From CAVAWX01 sp963614215 (GTDB taxonomy: Bacteria; Actinomycetota; Coriobacteriia; Coriobacteriales; QAMH01), in NCBI GenBank assembly GCA_963614215.1, contig CAVECB010000006.1, forward strand, positions 1-64,000: DNA of 64,000 nt, read 5' to 3'. Made by a program: the position numbers and the translations under genes. The notes below the pieces were generated by a model that was not told the DNA's origin, ran no database searches, and worked only from the letters and a program-made list of their open reading frames with translations. Of the stretch, positions 60,959 to 64,000 are shown in pieces. Each line of letters starts with the position of its first letter. Positions within the stretch are counted from its first letter, which is position 1.

Positions 60959-62368
60959 ATGAAAGATGGAGCTGTCAAAGAACGCGCCGCCTATGCAGGC
61001 GAGCTCATCCTCAGCGCCAATCGCCACGAGAGCATGGACTCGTGGAAGAGTGGCCTCAACAACAACGTACTTGTGCTCGGCAGTTCTGGCTCGGGCAAGA
61101 CGCGCAACTTCCTCAAGCCAAACCTGCTGCAGTGCGAAGGGTCCTACGTCGTGCTCGACTCAAAGGGCCGGCTGTATCGCGAAATGGCATCCTACCTGCG
61201 CAGTCACGGCTACAAAGTCGACTGCCTCGACTTCACCACAATGCAAGGGACGCTCGGCTACGACCCGCTCCACCATGTGCGCTGGCGAGGTGGCCGGCCG
61301 CTTTCGCAAGACATCATCGCTATTGCGAGCACGCTCTTCCCGCGCGACGACATGGGGCAAGACCCGTTTTGGGCCGGCGCTGCCGCCAACTACCTAGCAA
61401 GCTACATCGCCTATGTCTTTGAGGCGCTGCCGGACGAAAAATGGAACATGGTCTCGGTGGTGAGCGTGTTCGAGCAGGCATGCGACGGCAGTATTGTCGC
61501 CATGTTTGACGAGCTTGCCGCCGAGAACCCCGACAGCTACGCCGCCTCGCTCTTCCGCCGCGCCAGGAGCACGTCGCGCGCCGAGAAGATGCATGCGAGT
61601 ATTTTGGGCATCATCGCGGCGAACATCTTCCCGCTCACGTTTGACGAGGCCCTCGCGTCGTTTCGCAACCCAAACCAGGTCGACTTTTGCACCCTGGGCC
61701 ACGAGCGCCGCGCGCTGTTCGTGACCATGGATGACATGGACAAGAGCCTGGCGCCGCTCACGAGCCTCTTTGTGCGCCAGGCCTTCCGGGGCCTGTGCGC
61801 CCACGCCGATGGCGAGTGCGAGGGCGGCCGACTGCCCGTTCCCGTGCGCTTCATGCTCGACGACTTCGCCAACCTCAGCTTGCCCGGCATCGACGACGTA
61901 CTGTCGGTCATTCGCAGCCGCGAGGTGAGCTGCACGCTCATCTGCCAGACGATAAGCCAGCTAGAGACCCGCTATGGCGAGGCGGCGGCAAACTCGATCA
62001 TCGGCAACTGCGACCGGCAGCTTGTACTGGGCTTCCAAGACGAGCGGACGGCTCGCTATTTTTCCTTGCGCGCCAACCGCACGCCGAGCTCGTTGCTCGA
62101 AACCCCTGCTGATAGCTGGTGGTATTTCGAGCGTGGCGGGCGCGGGGCGTGCGAGCCTGCCTACGAACTCGAGCGGCACCCGGCCTATGGGGAGCTTCTT
62201 AACGCGAGTGAAGTCGAGTTAGATGTTGAAGGAGGCGGCCCTGCAAAAAGCAAGCATGCCTTCCCACTACCCGATCCCGAGCCCGACGACTTCTACTTTG
62301 ACTTTGACGAGGAAGACGAGCTTTGGATGGCCGGTCTGCTCGATGAACCGCAGCCCCGTCTGGTGTGA
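60959..62368 (+). CDS. VirD4/TraG-type coupling ATPase
   Basis: 469 residues from the ATG at 60959 (AAAGGAGGC ahead). Walker A is GSSGSGKT (residues 41-48); the next segment YVVLDSKGRLYREMASYL and Walker B RFMLDDFANL (about residue 300) match T4SS coupling proteins, as does ICQTISQLETRYGE. It lacks the two N-terminal membrane spans of VirD4, so membrane attachment must come from another protein. The C-terminal 30 residues are strongly acidic. Indicates an integrative conjugative element or plasmid remnant. Confidence 0.88.
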   Translation: MKDGAVKERAAYAGELILSANRHESMDSWKSGLNNNVLVLGSSGSGKTRNFLKPNLLQCEGSYVVLDSKGRLYREMASYLRSHGYKVDCLDFTTMQGTLGYDPLHHVRWRGGRPLSQDIIAIASTLFPRDDMGQDPFWAGAAANYLASYIAYVFEALPDEKWNMVSVVSVFEQACDGSIVAMFDELAAENPDSYAASLFRRARSTSRAEKMHASILGIIAANIFPLTFDEALASFRNPNQVDFCTLGHERRALFVTMDDMDKSLAPLTSLFVRQAFRGLCAHADGECEGGRLPVPVRFMLDDFANLSLPGIDDVLSVIRSREVSCTLICQTISQLETRYGEAAANSIIGNCDRQLVLGFQDERTARYFSLRANRTPSSLLETPADSWWYFERGGRGACEPAYELERHPAYGELLNASEVELDVEGGGPAKSKHAFPLPDPEPDDFYFDFDEEDELWMAGLLDEPQPRLV

Positions 62369-62428
62369 GCGACGCGGCGTAGGGGCGCTAGAATCGTGTC
62401 GTTTAACTGACCGAGCGAGGAGTGCCCC

Positions 62429-63079
62429 ATGGCTCAGGATTTCTTCGATCTGCTCTACAACGGCTACACCGGCGAGTACCAGCTCATGAGTTCGTTGTAC
62501 CGCAACGGGCTGGACGCTTTGCGTCCGCCGGCCGATATGGGCATCGACGTCGTCTCGCTCAACCTCAAGCGCCAGCTCGAGTGCCCCGAAGCGGCTCCCG
62601 AGACGTTCTTTTTCCAGGTGAAGACAGCCGTCACGAACGTCTCCGAGAACGCTGGGCGACCGGGTGCAATCGCGACGGTAGAATTCAAGCTCAAGGAAAG
62701 CGAGGTCGAGCTCCTTTCCAAATCGCGCGACCGAGCCTTGTTTTGCTACGTCTACAACGGCGAGGCCGGCTCGCTCACCGATGCGTTCGAGACCCCGTTC
62801 ATCTGCTTCTGGATCGACGGTTTGCTGCTTGGGAGGCTCTACCGCGCGGGGGCTTTCTTCCGCATTGAAGGCGAAACCAAGTTGACGCTTCGCTGCCAGC
62901 TGCGCAAGCCGCAGCACGAGTACGGCCACTGGCACGTCGTCGTGGTGAACTGGGAGCAGAAGAAGGTCGAGGGCGGCTACCTCGGCGTTGTTGGCAACGA
63001 GGGCTACCCTGCCGATGACAATGCCGACCACTATAGCGTCCTCGGCTACCTCAACTACGCAAGGGGCACCGCGAAATAG
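62429..63079 (+). CDS. DUF4365-like nuclease-fold protein
   Basis: 216 residues. The N terminus has TGEYQLMSSL, then PPADMGIDVVSLN and FFFQVKTAV, giving E16, D40 and Q63-x-K65 in the order expected of a PD-(D/E)xK-type core, as in DUF4365. The rest is not recognised. Such proteins occur in defence and mobile regions. It follows the coupling ATPase by 60 bp in the same direction and could share its transcript. Confidence 0.6.
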   Translation: MAQDFFDLLYNGYTGEYQLMSSLYRNGLDALRPPADMGIDVVSLNLKRQLECPEAAPETFFFQVKTAVTNVSENAGRPGAIATVEFKLKESEVELLSKSRDRALFCYVYNGEAGSLTDAFETPFICFWIDGLLLGRLYRAGAFFRIEGETKLTLRCQLRKPQHEYGHWHVVVVNWEQKKVEGGYLGVVGNEGYPADDNADHYSVLGYLNYARGTAK

Positions 63080-63164
63080 CGCCCGCGCAGGCGTGTCTCG
63101 GCTGCCAGATTGCGCTCGAAGGCGCTAGTGCCGCGCCGCACGAAATCGGCGCGCGACCACGAAG

Positions 63165-63207
63165 TTAGGGGGTATTCATCGCAGTTTTTGACTTGAATAC
63201 CCCCTAA
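63165..63207. repeat. Perfect 14-bp inverted repeat
   Basis: TTAGGGGGTATTCA (63165-63178) and its exact complement (63194-63207) are separated by 15 nt. It is AT-rich next to GC-rich flanks. No T-run follows in either direction. Candidate operator or attachment site. Confidence 0.75.
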
Positions 63208-63450
63208 TTCAGCATATCGGATAATCGTGACACTAGCTCTCGCCGCATGATCTGTTGTCAAGTATCCATGCCCCGAAGCAGAAAGCCTGAGCAATTGTGC
63301 TCGGCTTTGAGAATTGCCAGCGTCTCCCCACGCCCACTCAAAAGCGCCTGAGCCGGCACCCAGCTCGAAGTGGAGCGTGGCTATCCCTGGGTCTATGTCA
63401 GGCACAGGTGCCCAGACCTGCCGTCGTCTTCACGCGGAACTTACCCGTCT

Positions 63451-63515
63451 GTTCAAACAATTGAACGGAACCGTTAACTCGGACAAAACCGAGTCGGGAG
63501 GAACCGAGTTAACGG
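63451..63515. repeat. Cluster of palindromes with GAACGGAACC-type repeats
   Basis: GTTCAA-ACAA-TTGAAC (63451-63466) is followed by CCGTTAACTCGG (63471-63482) and its exact complement CCGAGTTAACGG (63504-63515). GGAACC flanks the group in several copies. The arrangement is compact and symmetric, like an operator or a small origin. Confidence 0.7.
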
Positions 63516-63652
63516 AACCCATCAGCAGAGAGCGCGAGTTCGACCAGCTTTCCCAACTTGGTCTTTGCCCAAGGGATTAAACTAAAGCAACCAAAACCAC
63601 GCACTCATGGCCAGAGGCTCATCTGGCCTTAACCTGCGAAAGGGGTGCCGCC

Positions 63653-63880
63653 TTGGCATCTGCGAGCAACAAGGAAACCCAGCGCGCCGAGCTCCACAAG
63701 GCCATTTGGAAAATCGCCGACGACGTCGACGTCACCTCCAACAAGCTCGGCGCCACGCTCGAGGAGCGCATCGAGCGCCTGGCAAAGATCATCGCCGACA
63801 TCCGCGACCTCGATTTCGGCAACGTGCGCGCGGCGCAAATCGACGCCATCGTGGCCGACCTCGAAGGACAGGTGGCGTAA
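63653..63880 (+). CDS. Miniature HsdM-like protein with internal deletion
   Basis: 75 residues from a TTG start (AAAGGGG eight bases ahead). The first about 25 residues (NKETQRAELHKAIWKIADDV) match the N terminus of type I DNA methyltransferase HsdM, and the next part (DVTSNKLGATLEERIERLAK and DIRDLDFG) matches a segment that in full HsdM lies well further on, before the methylase core. The SAM and NPPF motifs are missing, so it cannot methylate DNA. It overlaps the next ATG by one base (TAATG), which suggests it is still translated. Confidence 0.6.
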   Translation: MASASNKETQRAELHKAIWKIADDVDVTSNKLGATLEERIERLAKIIADIRDLDFGNVRAAQIDAIVADLEGQVA

Positions 63881-64000
63881 TGGATAAGGCCCATAACGCA
63901 AAAGCCGAGAAGAAGCCTTGGCAACTCGAGCTGGACGAGTACATTCGCCAAGGCGAGCCGAGCAAGGTCCAAAAGGCCGAGTCGTGGCAAACGGCCATCG
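63880..64000 (+). CDS. VbhA/Fic-like antitoxin domain protein (N-terminal part)
   Basis: 40 codons are visible before the right edge. The sequence KKPWQLELDEYIRQGEPSKVQ then ESWQTAI resembles the opening of the VbhA-type antitoxin domain found at the front of Fic proteins or as a separate small gene in gut actinobacteria; the inhibitory helix would lie beyond the edge. It is translationally coupled to the HsdM-like miniature. The name is tentative because so little is seen. Confidence 0.45.
   Translation, partial: MDKAHNAKAEKKPWQLELDEYIRQGEPSKVQKAESWQTAI

Larger units (their letters stand above)
63080..63652. other. 573-bp gap rich in palindromes
   Basis: No confident gene. It contains the 14-bp inverted repeat at 63165-63207, GTTCAA-ACAA-TTGAAC at 63451-63466, the 12-bp repeat CCGTTAACTCGG/CCGAGTTAACGG at 63471-63515 and GGCCAGA/TCTGGCC at 63609-63628. 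Two short frames (88 codons plus strand, 116 codons minus strand) overlap these palindromes and look spurious or decayed. An operator cluster, recombination site or decayed replication region is possible. Confidence 0.5.

Noticed and set aside
63055..63405. 116-codon minus-strand frame, possible small regulator or AbiEi-like fragment
   Set aside because: It spans the 14-bp inverted repeat, has no good start and shows only a weak likeness at its C terminus.
63314..63580. 88-codon plus-strand frame
   Set aside because: It lies over the palindrome cluster; a vague likeness to plasmid replication proteins is too slight to call a gene.

Overview
The window is a high-GC chromosomal segment of an anaerobic Gram-positive actinobacterium, most probably a coriobacterium of the Eggerthellaceae type. 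This is an inference from gene content: a Nap nitrate reductase whose catalytic subunit looks like a Tat-exported lipoprotein, a CcmE carrying CxxxY instead of HxxxY, a reverse rubrerythrin, zinc-type S14 and GTG/TTG starts. No rRNA or tRNA gene and no CRISPR array was seen.

Layout. (1) 1-2548, minus strand: N-terminal 849 codons of a large secreted repeat protein that runs off the left edge. (2) 2893-15195, minus: the S10-spc ribosomal cluster, transcribed rplC-D-W-B, rpsS, rplV, rpsC, rplP, rpmC, rpsQ, rplN-X-E, rpsZ, rpsH, rplF-R, rpsE, rpmD, rplO, secY, adk, map. rpsJ is missing at the front, and infA and the alpha operon are missing at the back. (3) 15584-21189, minus: cytochrome c maturation operon ccmE-F-A-B-C-D. 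(4) 21498-23362, plus: a soluble GAF histidine kinase and a LuxR-type regulator. (5) 23427-28743, minus: multihaem cytochrome-napG-napA-napD-napH. Regions 3-5 read as one nitrate-respiration island: the Ccm proteins attach haem to the cytochrome that feeds NapA, and the two-component pair probably senses the electron acceptor.

(6) 28935-35091, minus: arginine operon argJ-B-D-F-R-G behind an AT-rich ARG-box-like operator, then ackA. (7) 36692-39841, minus: HIT protein, xseB, xseA and a membrane zinc protease. (8) 39944-45300, minus: ClC channel, amidase lipoprotein and two zinc-ribbon membrane proteins. (9) 45657-59867: accessory genes. These are an MFS exporter, a PIN/RelB-like toxin-antitoxin pair, reverse rubrerythrin under a Fur/PerR-like box, a membrane protein, a SpoU methyltransferase, two DUF4143 ATPases each preceded by its own unusual repeat array, two HxlR regulators with small stress genes, an AEC permease, a DMT permease and a LytTR/membrane-protein pair.

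(10) From about 60096 to the right edge the content becomes mobile-element-like: a promoter and long structured leader, a ClpP-like protease, a VirD4/TraG-type coupling ATPase, a DUF4365-like nuclease-fold protein, a palindrome-rich gap, a miniature HsdM-like ORF and the start of a VbhA/Fic-like gene cut by the edge.

The best candidates for something undescribed are the structured leader in front of the ClpP-like/coupling-protein pair, the two different repeat arrays in front of the DUF4143 ATPase genes, and the HsdM miniature joined to a Fic-antitoxin-like gene.
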